Part shown: positions 7,413-16,162 of the stretch, one piece after another
Layout of the letters: each line of letters opens with the position of its first letter
Position numbering within the stretch: position 1 is the stretch's first letter
Assembly (NCBI RefSeq): GCF_947179115.1
Contig: NZ_CAMXCI010000001.1
Span: 124,001-188,000, forward strand
From: Commensalibacter papalotli
Lineage (GTDB): Bacteria > Pseudomonadota > Alphaproteobacteria > Acetobacterales > Acetobacteraceae
Direction of reading: 5' to 3'
DNA length: 64,000 bases
Translations under genes and position numbers: made by a program
The notes under the pieces: model-generated
The model's database searches: none
Told to the model about the DNA's origin: nothing
The model's input: the letters and a program-made list of their open reading frames with translations, nothing else

Positions 7413-8479
7413 TTATGGATATGTGTATTTGGGGCTGCGTTAATTATTTAAGAACTAAGTCATACCAAACAGGTTTTTCCAGTATTATATCTATAGAGTT
7501 GATAAATTGTTTATTTCAAAAGGGCTTTTAATAATATGGATTCTAATATATTTCAAATATAGATAAATATTAAGATATCGTTTTGATGATGCTAAGCACG
7601 CTAAATATAATATTGAAAAAATAACAAAACCAAAAGTCTTTATCTTAGAAAAAACCGTAGTTGATATTAAAGTTAATTTATTAGGCAATATATTTTAATA
7701 TAGTTATAAATGTTTGGTTAAATTCGGATATTATGTATCAAATTTTAACTGGATAGCGTGATTTATTAGGTGTTCTGATAAGTATATATGCTTATAGTAT
7801 GATTCTTTATACTATTACCTCGTACCAATGTGATCAAAAGCAAATTAATGGTGATTAGCTGCTAAATGATATTAAATAAGTTTAAACCCGCATTATTTTA
7901 TTAAATATAACTTCTTATAATAGTCATTACTTACTTTAAGATATGTTATATCTTTTATACTATCTTTTATTGTATAATTATTTTTTAATTACTTTTATTT
8001 TTAGACTAATTTTTTTTGGTTATTTTTATGTGATTTATAGTTTAAGAATGATTTGAAGAAACAATTTCAACTATAAGTGACTAATATTCTATTAAAAATA
8101 AATAATATTATTAATTTATACAAAAAATTAGAAGATTTAGAGTTCGAAAATATGAAATTAAGTTTTCCTTTAATCAAATTATTTTAAATGTCACTGAAAT
8201 AACGAACTAGTCCTTTGTTAATAAAAAATTAACTTTTTATTAATAATCAATCATTCAAAATTAATATTTGATTAAATAATTTATTTTTTTTACATATTTT
8301 TGCATATTTTATTTGACACAAAGACCCTTTTCAGTGTCAAATGTAACTCAGAAAGGATTATTATAATTCTTTCGTACAAAGTAAATAAGGTTGTAAAACT
8401 TTATTTAGATATTTTAACTCTGATATCAGGTCTGTTTTTCAAGGGCTTGATTCTCTAATTGATAAAGGATCCGCGGTTA
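7413..8479. other. AT-rich gap with a possible coding remnant and several dyads
   Basis: About 1.07 kb without a convincing gene. A stop-free stretch on the plus strand (7567-7698, 43 codons ending in TAA, with segments such as KITKPKVFILEKTVVDIK) has protein-like texture but no start, and may be the tail of a decayed gene. A second short tail-like reading ends near 8187. TTAATAAAAA (8218-8227) and TTTTTATTAA (8234-8243) form a hairpin. The last 170 bases are probably the cold-shock gene's promoter and leader. No tRNA or known RNA was recognised. Confidence 0.5.
8312..8341. promoter_or_regulatory. inverted repeat upstream of the cold-shock gene
   Basis: TTTGACAC (8312-8319) and GTGTCAAA (8334-8341) are perfect 8-base inverted repeats with a 14-base spacer, about 140 bases before the start codon. 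The left arm contains a -35-like TTGACA. This could be an operator or the base of an RNA hairpin near the 5' end of the leader. Confidence 0.4.
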
Positions 8480-8683
8480 ATGCAAACTGGAACCGTGAAA
8501 TGGTTTAATCCTACAAAAGGATTTGGTTTTATTGTACCTGAAGAAGGTGGTAAAGACGTTTTCGTTCATATCACTGCAGTTCAGGCGGCTGGTTTACGTG
8601 ATTTGAAAGAAAATCAACGTGTAAGTTACGATATCGTGACAGAGCGCGGTAAAGCTGCTGCAGCTAACTTAAAGCCTTTGTAA
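8480..8683 (+). CDS. cspA: cold-shock protein, CspA family
   Basis: A 67-residue single cold-shock domain that binds single-stranded RNA/DNA. RNP1 is present as KGFGFI and RNP2 as VFVHI, after the usual start TGTVKWFNPTKGFGFI. I chose the ATG at 8480, preceded by AAAGGAT, over the in-frame upstream codon at 8459 because the family begins exactly here. A long AT-rich leader upstream is typical of cold-inducible csp genes, although temperature control is only inferred. The exact paralogue letter is uncertain. Confidence 0.92.
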   Translation: MQTGTVKWFNPTKGFGFIVPEEGGKDVFVHITAVQAAGLRDLKENQRVSYDIVTERGKAAAANLKPL

Positions 8684-8734
8684 GGTTTAAAGCATTAGAT
8701 TACTGGTATTAGAGTAAGCTCGTTTACCGTAAGC

Positions 8735-8770
8735 ATACCGGTTCTTGTAAAAGAGCCGGTTTTGTCGTTT
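8735..8770 (+). terminator. terminator after the cold-shock gene
   Basis: ACCGGTTCT (8737-8745) pairs with AGAGCCGGT (8752-8760), including one G-U, with a 6-base loop followed by TTTGTCGTTTT. It also lies just past the end of the minus-strand dinG gene, so it separates the two convergent units. Confidence 0.75.
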
Positions 8771-8780
8771 TAATAATCCT

Positions 8781-11600
8781 TCAACTAATATCTTGATAAA
8801 ATTCATGAATAGATGTTATTGCATCTTGTAATGCGATTCGTACAATCGGCACGTCAGGAGGAAATGCAGAAAGCATTTTAGTGGGTGTGCGGCGGTCCAA
8901 GATAACGAAAATACCACGGTCCGTTTGTGTCCGTATTAATCGACCGAAAGCTTGCCTCAAGCGTAGGCGAACTAATTGTTCGTCATAAAGATTCGGATTT
9001 TCTGGGTAAAAATACTTACGTCTTTCTCGGTGCAGGATATCAGGTCGAGGCCATGGTATTTTTTCAAAAACAACTAATCTCAAAGCGTCCCCTGGGATAT
9101 TAATTCCATCACGCATAGCATCTGTTCCCAATAAACATGAATGTGGCTCTGATTTAAAGAGCTCTATTAAACTGTTGTTATTCATAGGGTCGACGTGTTG
9201 AGCAAACAAAGAAATATTTTTTTCTTCAAGGGGCTGAATGATCCGTTGCTGCACGGCTTTTAAACGTTGTATAGCCGTAAATAATCCTAGGGCTCCGCCT
9301 TTGGAAGCTACAAAAAGATTGAGATAGGCATGTGCTAGATTGCTAATAGAATGGCTGTTTATATCATTAATAATATAAATACGTGCTTGTTTGGAATAAT
9401 CAAAAGGACATGCAAGCGACGCCCGAATTGGGGCAAGAGGTAGATGCGGGGTGCCAATACGTTTTTCCGCAGCTTGCCAAGTAGCTTCAGTATCATGATG
9501 GCTATCGTCTCTGAGTGTAGCAGAGGTTAATATCATACCGTGGGCATAATTTGATATGGTTTTCATAAAAGGGAAGGTGGGGTCTAGCCAATGATGAAAA
9601 ATACCAATATCCAAAATACGTGTGCCAACTTTATCCATTTTCAAGAATGTTACATGAGTTTGTTGCTGTTGTAGATTTTTGTTGGGTTGATCCAATAGGT
9701 TTAAGATATCTACCCATACACTCAATGGATTAATAGCACGTCGTTCAAGTGAGCTCATCGTGGTTTCAATACGATCTTTAGTGTATTTATCCAGCGTATC
9801 GATATCAGCTTTTAATTTATGCTCCAGCGTTTGGATAAATTGAGTTAAAGGGGTTAAAATTTGAAGAAAATATTCAGAGAGAATAGATGCTTGTTCTTGA
9901 AGTTGTGGCAGAATAGGGAATAAATCACATTCGTTTTGATCATAATATTCTGGCATAGGAATAGGGGAAGCATTTTTCTGAGAGCGCGCTTTAATTTGTG
10001 TATATACTAAATGGAAAAAATATTCAGTTGGGTTGCTGTTCGGAATATGTCGATCATCAAGCTCTGTGGAAAAATGTGAAGACCAGTTCAAGACAGGTAA
10101 GGCATGTGTGGCTTGTAAGATAGCTTCAAGTAAATTTTCAAGCTTATTATCGCCAACAATAACGTCGTGTATCCGTTTTTTTAACCCTTTAGAGCGAGTT
10201 TTGTTGCCTTCATTACCCAGCAACCATCGGCGAAGTTCACTGGTCTCTAGCATTGAAAATGCAACAGAATAAGCGCTATCGGTTGCGTCTAGTAAATGAT
10301 GGGCTTCATCAAAAATAAAACGTGTGGGAAAGCTAGATTGTTCAGCAGAATCGTTATTTGCTTGCCAAGAGATATGCTGCATCACCAAAGCATGGTTGGC
10401 AATAACGATATCTGCGCTTTGTGCTTTATGAATAGAATGCTCAACAAAGCAGCATTGATAATGTGGGCAGGCTCCGTGAATGCATTCTCCTCTACGCTCA
10501 GCCAGTTGATAAAGTAACCTTTCGTTAAACAGATCATTAAACCAGTTGGGTAAATCGCCACCAAATAAATCACCATCGTTACTTTCTTCGGCCCAACGGC
10601 AGAGTAGAATAAGTCCAATTTTATTTCTATATTGTTGTTGAGGTAAAGTATTAAGATATTCCTCTAAGTTCAATAAACATAGATAATTTTCCCGTCCTTT
10701 GCGCACGACAACGTGCTTATTTTTTTCTTCTTGGTCGGGATAAAATCTTGTAAATTCGTCCTCGATTTGACGTTGAAGATGTTTGGTATAGGTATTAATC
10801 CAAACAGATCCTTCATTTTTTTCTGACCATAACGTAGCAGGAGCCATATAACCCAAAGTCTTTCCTGTCCCTGTTCCTGCTTCGGCCAAGACAACATTAG
10901 GGCATTCTTGGTGATTGCGTGCGGCAAAGGCTGCTCTGGATATATCGGCAAAGTCGATTTGTCCTATTCGAGTTTCGGCATCTGGCCCCAAAAGATTTGA
11001 TAAACGTTGTAATGTTTCTTTGCGTTCTAATGGCAATTGCCTTGGAGGTGGGCGAGGTGGGGTATCTTGCCATTTAGGCAGATTGCGCCATATTTTGAGA
11101 CTATCATTAGGTTGCAGATTTTTGGCTGGGATCGGTAAAGTTATCTTTAAAACATCCAGAATTAAAGGTGCCCATTTCCATTGTGCGTAAAATAATGCTG
11201 CACCTTGGGCTTGAAGAGATTCCGAAGGAAAGTGCAGTTGCTTTTCTTGTAATAATTGAGCAAGATGCTGAATAATAGTAAGAAGAAAATCTGCTTCTAC
11301 AGGGGTTGGACAAGGAATACCCAGTGACTTAGCTATGCTTTGAGGGGTAAAGCCCAACGATTTTGTTGGATAAATAAATGCGGCCAGCTCTAAAATATCG
11401 AACCATTCATGTGGATTGATATGTTTAGGAGAATGTAATTTGCGATAGGTTATGGGGGCATGAATGACAAAAACAGCCGGTTCTTTACTGATTTTATTTA
11501 TAGTTTGCTCTATAGATAAGTCGAGGATTTCTCCTTCAGATGTTAAAAGAGAGCATTGATGTTGATGGATCGTGAGTGCTGAATATTTGTCTAAAAACAT
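8781..11600 (-). CDS. dinG: DinG/XPD-type ATP-dependent DNA helicase
   Basis: A 939-residue superfamily 2 helicase of the Rad3/XPD-DinG type, which unwinds damaged or structured DNA 5' to 3'. Walker A AEAGTGTGKT (about 239-248) and the DEAH box in FIFDEAHHLLD (431-434) are clear. Four candidate iron-sulfur cysteines lie between them: C308 and C373, C378, C383/C384 (in GECIHGACPHYQCC). Late helicase motifs TSATL, GTDAMRDGINIPG and QAFGRLIRT follow. About 230 N-terminal residues precede the motor and lack an exonuclease signature that I can see. A perfect CTGT-N8-ACAG palindrome lies 50 bases upstream, which is notable because E. coli dinG is an SOS gene. It runs divergently from lysS. Confidence 0.88.
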   Translation of the reverse strand: MFLDKYSALTIHQHQCSLLTSEGEILDLSIEQTINKISKEPAVFVIHAPITYRKLHSPKHINPHEWFDILELAAFIYPTKSLGFTPQSIAKSLGIPCPTPVEADFLLTIIQHLAQLLQEKQLHFPSESLQAQGAALFYAQWKWAPLILDVLKITLPIPAKNLQPNDSLKIWRNLPKWQDTPPRPPPRQLPLERKETLQRLSNLLGPDAETRIGQIDFADISRAAFAARNHQECPNVVLAEAGTGTGKTLGYMAPATLWSEKNEGSVWINTYTKHLQRQIEDEFTRFYPDQEEKNKHVVVRKGRENYLCLLNLEEYLNTLPQQQYRNKIGLILLCRWAEESNDGDLFGGDLPNWFNDLFNERLLYQLAERRGECIHGACPHYQCCFVEHSIHKAQSADIVIANHALVMQHISWQANNDSAEQSSFPTRFIFDEAHHLLDATDSAYSVAFSMLETSELRRWLLGNEGNKTRSKGLKKRIHDVIVGDNKLENLLEAILQATHALPVLNWSSHFSTELDDRHIPNSNPTEYFFHLVYTQIKARSQKNASPIPMPEYYDQNECDLFPILPQLQEQASILSEYFLQILTPLTQFIQTLEHKLKADIDTLDKYTKDRIETTMSSLERRAINPLSVWVDILNLLDQPNKNLQQQQTHVTFLKMDKVGTRILDIGIFHHWLDPTFPFMKTISNYAHGMILTSATLRDDSHHDTEATWQAAEKRIGTPHLPLAPIRASLACPFDYSKQARIYIINDINSHSISNLAHAYLNLFVASKGGALGLFTAIQRLKAVQQRIIQPLEEKNISLFAQHVDPMNNNSLIELFKSEPHSCLLGTDAMRDGINIPGDALRLVVFEKIPWPRPDILHRERRKYFYPENPNLYDEQLVRLRLRQAFGRLIRTQTDRGIFVILDRRTPTKMLSAFPPDVPIVRIALQDAITSIHEFYQDIS

Positions 11601-11649
11601 TTTTTTACTAACAGTTTAAGAATATATGATGATATTCTAATTTTTTGTG

Positions 11650-11665
11650 CTGTTCAATTGAACAG
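11650..11665. promoter_or_regulatory. perfect 16-bp palindrome between dinG and lysS
   Basis: CTGTTCAATTGAACAG is a perfect palindrome and matches the CTGT-N8-ACAG pattern of gammaproteobacterial LexA boxes. It lies 50 bases upstream of dinG and 40 bases before the lysS leader ORF. Alphaproteobacterial LexA usually binds GTTC-N7-GTTC, which is not seen here, so assignment to LexA is doubtful. Confidence 0.5.
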
Positions 11666-11705
11666 AGTGTTTTGTTGTTAATTTAATTTATTACAGAGGG
11701 TAGGC

Positions 11706-11729
11706 ATGTTTAGAATGCCTGTAAAATAA
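11706..11729 (+). CDS. seven-residue leader ORF overlapping the lysS start
   Basis: ATG at 11706 opens a 7-codon frame, MFRMPVK, whose TAA (11727-11729) shares its last A with the lysS ATG (TAATG). It has the best ribosome binding site in the gap: AGAGGG at 11695-11700, five bases before its ATG. lysS itself has no Shine-Dalgarno at proper distance and an in-frame stop at 11711, so it probably depends on re-initiation from this leader. The last codon is AAA (Lys). AGGCAT (11702-11707) and ATGCCT (11715-11720) can pair as a small hairpin covering the leader start. Confidence 0.5.
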   Translation: MFRMPVK

Positions 11730-13345
11730 TGTCTGAAAATAACTTTTCTTCTTTTACATCGATACCAAAATCTTGGCCTTTTGAGGAAGCTGTTAAGCTT
11801 GTTGATCGTATAAAAAATAAGAAAGATAAATCAGATAAACCTGCTTTGTTGGAAACGGGGTATGGACCTTCGGGATTGCCTCATATTGGAACTTTTGGTG
11901 AAGTCGCCAGAACATCTTGGGTACGTCAGGCATACCAAGCATTAACGGGACAGCCTGTTCATATTTTGGCCTTTTCTGATGATATGGACGGTTTGCGTAA
12001 AGTTCCTGATAATGTTCCAAATAAAGATATGTTGGCACAGCATTTAAATAAACAACTTTCACGTATTCCTGATCCATTTGGAACACATGATTCTTTTGGG
12101 GCGCATAATAATGCGCAACTTTGCTCTTTCTTAGATCGTTTTGGGTTTGAATATGAATTTGCCTCTGCAACGAATTATTATAATTCTGGTCGCTTTGATG
12201 CGGCATTAAAGCGTGTGCTGGAAGTTCATGATGAGATTGTGGCTGTTGTTGGTAAGACCTTAAGAGAAGAAAGACGTGCGACTTATTCACCTGTATTGCC
12301 TATTCATCCTGAAACAGGGATTGTGATGCAAGTGCCAATGGAAAAAATTGATCCAGTTGCAGGAACTGTGGCTTGGCGTGACGAAAATGGTAAATTTTTT
12401 GAAACGTTGGTTACAGGTGGTCATGCCAAATTGCAGTGGAAAGCAGACTGGGCGATGCGTTGGTATGCTTTGGGTGTTGACTATGAAATGTCAGGAAAAG
12501 ATTTGATTGATAGTGTGAAGTTATCAAGTAAGATTTGTAAAATTTTAGGAGGAGAACCTCCTATCAATCTGACCTATGAATTATTCTTGGACGATCAAGG
12601 GCAAAAGATTTCTAAATCTAAAGGTAATGGTCTGTCTATTGAAGAATGGTTACAATATGCGCCAGAGGAAAGTTTGGCTTTGTATATGTATAATGCGCCT
12701 AAACGTGCGAAAAGATTATTTTTCGATGTTATTCCAAAGGCTACAGATGAGTATTTAAAGCATGTTTCTGATTGGGCAGAATTGGAAAAAAATAAAGATA
12801 ATCTAGAAGCAGCAGAAAAAGAGAAAATTTTCAATAATCCAGCATGGTTCATTCATCAAGGGAAAGTCCCAGAAAAAGTTGGTAGCCCAATCAGTTTTGC
12901 GATGTTATTAAACCTTGCGTCTGTCGCGAATGCGGAGCGTGCAGAAATTTTATGGGGCTTTTTGAAACGTTATGATGAAAGCGTTTCTCCTGAAAGTCAT
13001 CCTATGTTGTCACAGCTAGTCGAGTATGCATTGGCATACTATGCTGACTTTATAAGACCTCATAAAGTATATCGTGCTCCTGAAGTCAAAGAAAAGCAAG
13101 CTTTGACAGCGCTTGCGGATAAATTGCGTGAAGTTCAAGGCCAATCTATCAATGCAGATGAACTTCAAAATATGGTTTTTGCAGTCGGTAAAGAGTTCGA
13201 GTTTGAACCTTTAAGAGCCTGGTTCGGATGTTTATATGAAGTTTTGTTGGGGCAAAAAGAAGGACCACGATTTGGAATGTTTATTGCTTTATACGGGGTT
13301 TCAGAAACAATTGAGTTAATTGAAACAGCTTTAACCCGAGAATGA
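11729..13345 (+). CDS. lysS: lysyl-tRNA synthetase, class I (archaeal type)
   Basis: A 538-residue class I LysRS that charges tRNA-Lys with lysine. The Rossmann signature HIGT (52-55, in GYGPSGLPHIGTFGEV) replaces HIGH, and KISKSKG near residue 293 is the KMSKS loop. The C-terminal helical anticodon-binding region fills residues 350-538. Class I LysRS is typical of archaea and of many Alphaproteobacteria, so this is not an anomaly by itself. The start is fixed by an in-frame stop at 11711. Translation appears coupled to the upstream 7-codon leader. It is followed after 44 bases by a truncated mprF, which would use its product lysyl-tRNA. Confidence 0.93.
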   Translation: MSENNFSSFTSIPKSWPFEEAVKLVDRIKNKKDKSDKPALLETGYGPSGLPHIGTFGEVARTSWVRQAYQALTGQPVHILAFSDDMDGLRKVPDNVPNKDMLAQHLNKQLSRIPDPFGTHDSFGAHNNAQLCSFLDRFGFEYEFASATNYYNSGRFDAALKRVLEVHDEIVAVVGKTLREERRATYSPVLPIHPETGIVMQVPMEKIDPVAGTVAWRDENGKFFETLVTGGHAKLQWKADWAMRWYALGVDYEMSGKDLIDSVKLSSKICKILGGEPPINLTYELFLDDQGQKISKSKGNGLSIEEWLQYAPEESLALYMYNAPKRAKRLFFDVIPKATDEYLKHVSDWAELEKNKDNLEAAEKEKIFNNPAWFIHQGKVPEKVGSPISFAMLLNLASVANAERAEILWGFLKRYDESVSPESHPMLSQLVEYALAYYADFIRPHKVYRAPEVKEKQALTALADKLREVQGQSINADELQNMVFAVGKEFEFEPLRAWFGCLYEVLLGQKEGPRFGMFIALYGVSETIELIETALTRE

Positions 13346-13389
13346 CCAGGTTATCGATCATAAGTAGTTTGTTTTAATAACGATATAGT

Positions 13390-15492
13390 ATGGATATGCA
13401 GCCAAGAAAATCTTGTTCACAAGAACTGACAAATTCGACTAAGAGAAACCATTTTAGAGATAGAAGCTGGAAAACATATTTTAAATATGGTTCCAAACTG
13501 TTCGGAATTATTCTTTTTGCGGCTGCAATCTATGTGGTGCAGAATGAGTTTAAACAACTTAGCCTTAAAGAAATTAAGGCTTCTTTAAGAGAAATTCCGA
13601 ATGTGGCTTTATATGCTGCTGGGGCATGCACATTTTTATCTTTTTTAATTTTATCTTTTTACGATAAGTTAGCGGTCATTCAAGTTGGCCATCGTTTATC
13701 CTTTTTAAAAACTGCTTTTGCCTCATTTTGCTCTTATGTTTTATCGCATAATATCGGGTTTTCAGCGGTTTCAGGGGCGATTGTTCGTTTTCGATTATAT
13801 GGCAGCTGGGGATTGCAAGCCATCGAAATTGTTCAAGTTATTGCTTTTTGCTCAGTTACTTATTTCCTAGGTGCTGCTGTTTTAATCGGGGGGTTGTTTA
13901 TTTTCAAAGCAAGTGATCTTCCTGTAATAGGTCATGAGTTGCCTGGATATATTTTTGTTATTTTAGGCAGCTTATGTTGGTTATTTGTTGCTGGATATGT
14001 GATCATTTCTTTTTATTGTCATGAATTAAAATTTTGGAAATATCGTTTTTCTTTTCCTAGACCTGTTATGGCCATTGCTCAAATCATCATTGCTACTGCT
14101 GAAGTGATTGCAACAGCGGCCATTCCTTATTGTATTATTCCTGATCATTCACATTTGATCGGTTATCAATCTATTGATTTTGCAACATTTTTAGGAGTTT
14201 ATATTGCAGCTTACTCAGCTGGATTAATTGCGAGTGTCCCTGGCGGTGCAGGTGTATTTGAAGGCAGTATGTTGCTGGCATTAAAACCTTATATGCCAGC
14301 TTCTGATATTATTTGTGTTATTTTTATATTTCGACTGTTTTATTACCTTGTTCCTTTGTTTTTTGCGGGCATTATGTTCGCAGGTCATGAGGTCTTTTTG
14401 AGAGGTGAGAACGCCCTTCAGAACAGTGCGAAAAAGTTTTTTATTTTCAAGTTACGTCCAAGATCATCCTCCACAGCCAATATTAGAGAAAGCGATGCTG
14501 CATTCTCAGTTAATATTGCAGCAGCGACAACCGCTTTGTGTGGTATAATTGTTTTAGTACTTCCGATGTTCGATCCGACGAAATGGGTGGCGCAGCAATC
14601 TATTTTCCTATTTATAGAGATTGCGGGAGATTACTTGCTATCTTTTCTAGGGATGTTTTTGTTAATATTAACAGTTGCCTTGACCCGACGGATTACAATA
14701 GCGTGGCGGCTAAGTTTAATTACTTTGGTTGTTTTGGTTGCTATTACTTTAATTCGAGGTGCACCTTTATTTATACCATTTTTGTTAGCACTTTCAGCCT
14801 TTTTTATTGCACCATTCAGAAATTGCTATTATCGCAAGGCAAATTTTTGTGCGGCACCTTTGTCTTTGAAAACCTTGATAGAAATCATGGTGCTATTTAT
14901 TACAATTTATGTAATTATTTGGATTAGTCCACATTATACCAAAAGTCATGGCATCGTCGAAATTTTAATGTCTCATGCTGTCCCTTCTGAAACAAAATGG
15001 GTCGTTTTTTTAATGGTTGTCGTTGGGTGTGTTATTTTATTTAAAATGATGTTGCCTGCACAAATAAAGTTCAAAAGCTGGTCTCATGAGTCAGAAGAGT
15101 TATATAATGTACTATCAAATTCTACGATTAATAGTTTAGTTGATCATATTCTGCCTAGTGCGATTTTGATTTGCTCTACAGAAGGCACTGTCGCACCATT
15201 TTTAAGGAAAGAAGGGCTGTTGGTAGGAATTGGTGATCCTGTTGGAAAAGAAAGTGAGATTATTAATACAATATGGCGACTGCGTGATTTAGCAACCCAA
15301 GAGCACCGCTCTATTGCATTTTGGAATGTTAGTTCAAAATATTTGTCTGTTTACCAAGATTTAGGTCTGGCCAATATCGTATTAAAAGACGAGCGCTATG
15401 TTTGTTGTGAGCTGTATTACATGAACTATTTACATCAAGCTATTGAAAGGAAAACAAAAGAAGAAAAAGAATGGTGTGAAATCTTATCGTAA
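13390..15492 (+). CDS. mprF: MprF-like lysyl-phosphatidylglycerol flippase, C-terminal synthase domain truncated
   Basis: A 700-residue polytopic membrane protein. Residues about 35-540 hold a dozen or so hydrophobic segments of the LPG_synthase_TM/flippase type, including the loop AGLIASVPGGAGVFEGSML. Residues about 560-690 match only the beginning of the cytosolic DUF2156 domain (GTVAPFLRKEGLLVGIGDPVG, then FWNVSSKYLSVYQDLGL). The family normally runs to about 840-870 residues; here the second half of the domain, which carries much of the aminoacyl-transfer site, is missing and the frame stops inside thpR. The gene may keep flippase activity but lack lysyl transfer. Its place after lysS fits lysyl-tRNA-dependent lipid modification. 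Confidence 0.8.
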   Translation: MDMQPRKSCSQELTNSTKRNHFRDRSWKTYFKYGSKLFGIILFAAAIYVVQNEFKQLSLKEIKASLREIPNVALYAAGACTFLSFLILSFYDKLAVIQVGHRLSFLKTAFASFCSYVLSHNIGFSAVSGAIVRFRLYGSWGLQAIEIVQVIAFCSVTYFLGAAVLIGGLFIFKASDLPVIGHELPGYIFVILGSLCWLFVAGYVIISFYCHELKFWKYRFSFPRPVMAIAQIIIATAEVIATAAIPYCIIPDHSHLIGYQSIDFATFLGVYIAAYSAGLIASVPGGAGVFEGSMLLALKPYMPASDIICVIFIFRLFYYLVPLFFAGIMFAGHEVFLRGENALQNSAKKFFIFKLRPRSSSTANIRESDAAFSVNIAAATTALCGIIVLVLPMFDPTKWVAQQSIFLFIEIAGDYLLSFLGMFLLILTVALTRRITIAWRLSLITLVVLVAITLIRGAPLFIPFLLALSAFFIAPFRNCYYRKANFCAAPLSLKTLIEIMVLFITIYVIIWISPHYTKSHGIVEILMSHAVPSETKWVVFLMVVVGCVILFKMMLPAQIKFKSWSHESEELYNVLSNSTINSLVDHILPSAILICSTEGTVAPFLRKEGLLVGIGDPVGKESEIINTIWRLRDLATQEHRSIAFWNVSSKYLSVYQDLGLANIVLKDERYVCCELYYMNYLHQAIERKTKEEKEWCEILS

Positions 15493-16020
15493 TAGATAGG
15501 TTGATACAATATCGCAATTAAATTCTTTTTTATTGGGAAAAGAGCTAAAAAGTGAAAATTGGCAGATTTGGAAAGGTTCTGTTTTAAATAAGTTATATTT
15601 AAAGAGCCAATTTGAAATCTGCTCTTGGTTGATACCGATACCTTTTGCAAGCGTAATGTGAGGAGTAAAATGTTTCTTTTTAGTCTTTATACCAAGCTTG
15701 CGGTTAATATACTCAATTTTATTTTTTAAAAGCGACAAAGACGATGTTGGTAAAACAGTCGCACAAAGTTTTATTTCTTGGGTAGGTGATGTATAATGGC
15801 TGACACCTTGTATGCTAAGTTCAAAATTATTAAACCCGATTTTCTCTAAGGCGAGATCAAGGTCATTGAGTAAAACATTGCTATTAATTTCACCAATATC
15901 GCAAAGGGATATGTGATAAGTATCTGGATCGTTCCAGTGAATTGATGGCAAACTGCCACGTAATGATCCTATTTGCGTGCAGATCGGATCAGGGATAGTT
16001 AAACCAATAAAAAGCCTCAT
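15484..16020 (-). CDS. thpR: RNA 2',3'-cyclic phosphodiesterase (2H family)
   Basis: A 178-residue 2H phosphoesterase of the ThpR/LigT type, which opens 2',3'-cyclic phosphates on RNA ends. The two hallmark HxT/Sx motifs are H36-I-S-L and H121-I-T-L. MRLFIGL at the start is the family's usual N terminus, so I prefer the ATG at 16020 over the GTG at 16029 in the same frame. Its 3' end overlaps the truncated mprF by 9 bases tail to tail. The 5' side faces the divergent Bax-inhibitor gene. Cytosolic; the physiological substrate in bacteria is not settled. Confidence 0.88.
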   Translation of the reverse strand: MRLFIGLTIPDPICTQIGSLRGSLPSIHWNDPDTYHISLCDIGEINSNVLLNDLDLALEKIGFNNFELSIQGVSHYTSPTQEIKLCATVLPTSSLSLLKNKIEYINRKLGIKTKKKHFTPHITLAKGIGINQEQISNWLFKYNLFKTEPFQICQFSLFSSFPNKKEFNCDIVSTYLLR

Positions 16021-16098
16021 TATTTCCACTTTTTTACTATAAGTTTGTCAAATCTAGAATTTTTATAAACATAAAAACAACATATTTTTTTGTACACT

Positions 16099-16136
16099 TG
16101 ATATTTAACTAACAATTGCAATATATTATTAGTTAA
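16099..16136 (+). promoter_or_regulatory. promoter of the Bax-inhibitor gene with overlapping inverted repeat
   Basis: TTGATA (16099-16104), 17 bases, TATATT (16122-16127) make a good vegetative promoter. TTAACTAA (16105-16112) and TTAGTTAA (16129-16136) are perfect inverted repeats that start just after the -35 and end just after the -10, an arrangement expected of a repressor site. The binding protein is unknown. Confidence 0.5.
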
Positions 16137-16162
16137 TGAAAACTATTTTATGAGAAGAGTAA

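Noticed and set aside
7491..7688. 65-codon minus-strand frame in the gap after groEL
   Set aside because: The plus strand of the same stretch reads more like protein; no start signal on the minus strand.
11600..11728. Alphaproteobacterial LexA box GTTC-N7-GTTC at dinG
   Set aside because: Only the inverted GTTC-N4-GAAC palindrome exists; no direct repeat with proper spacing.
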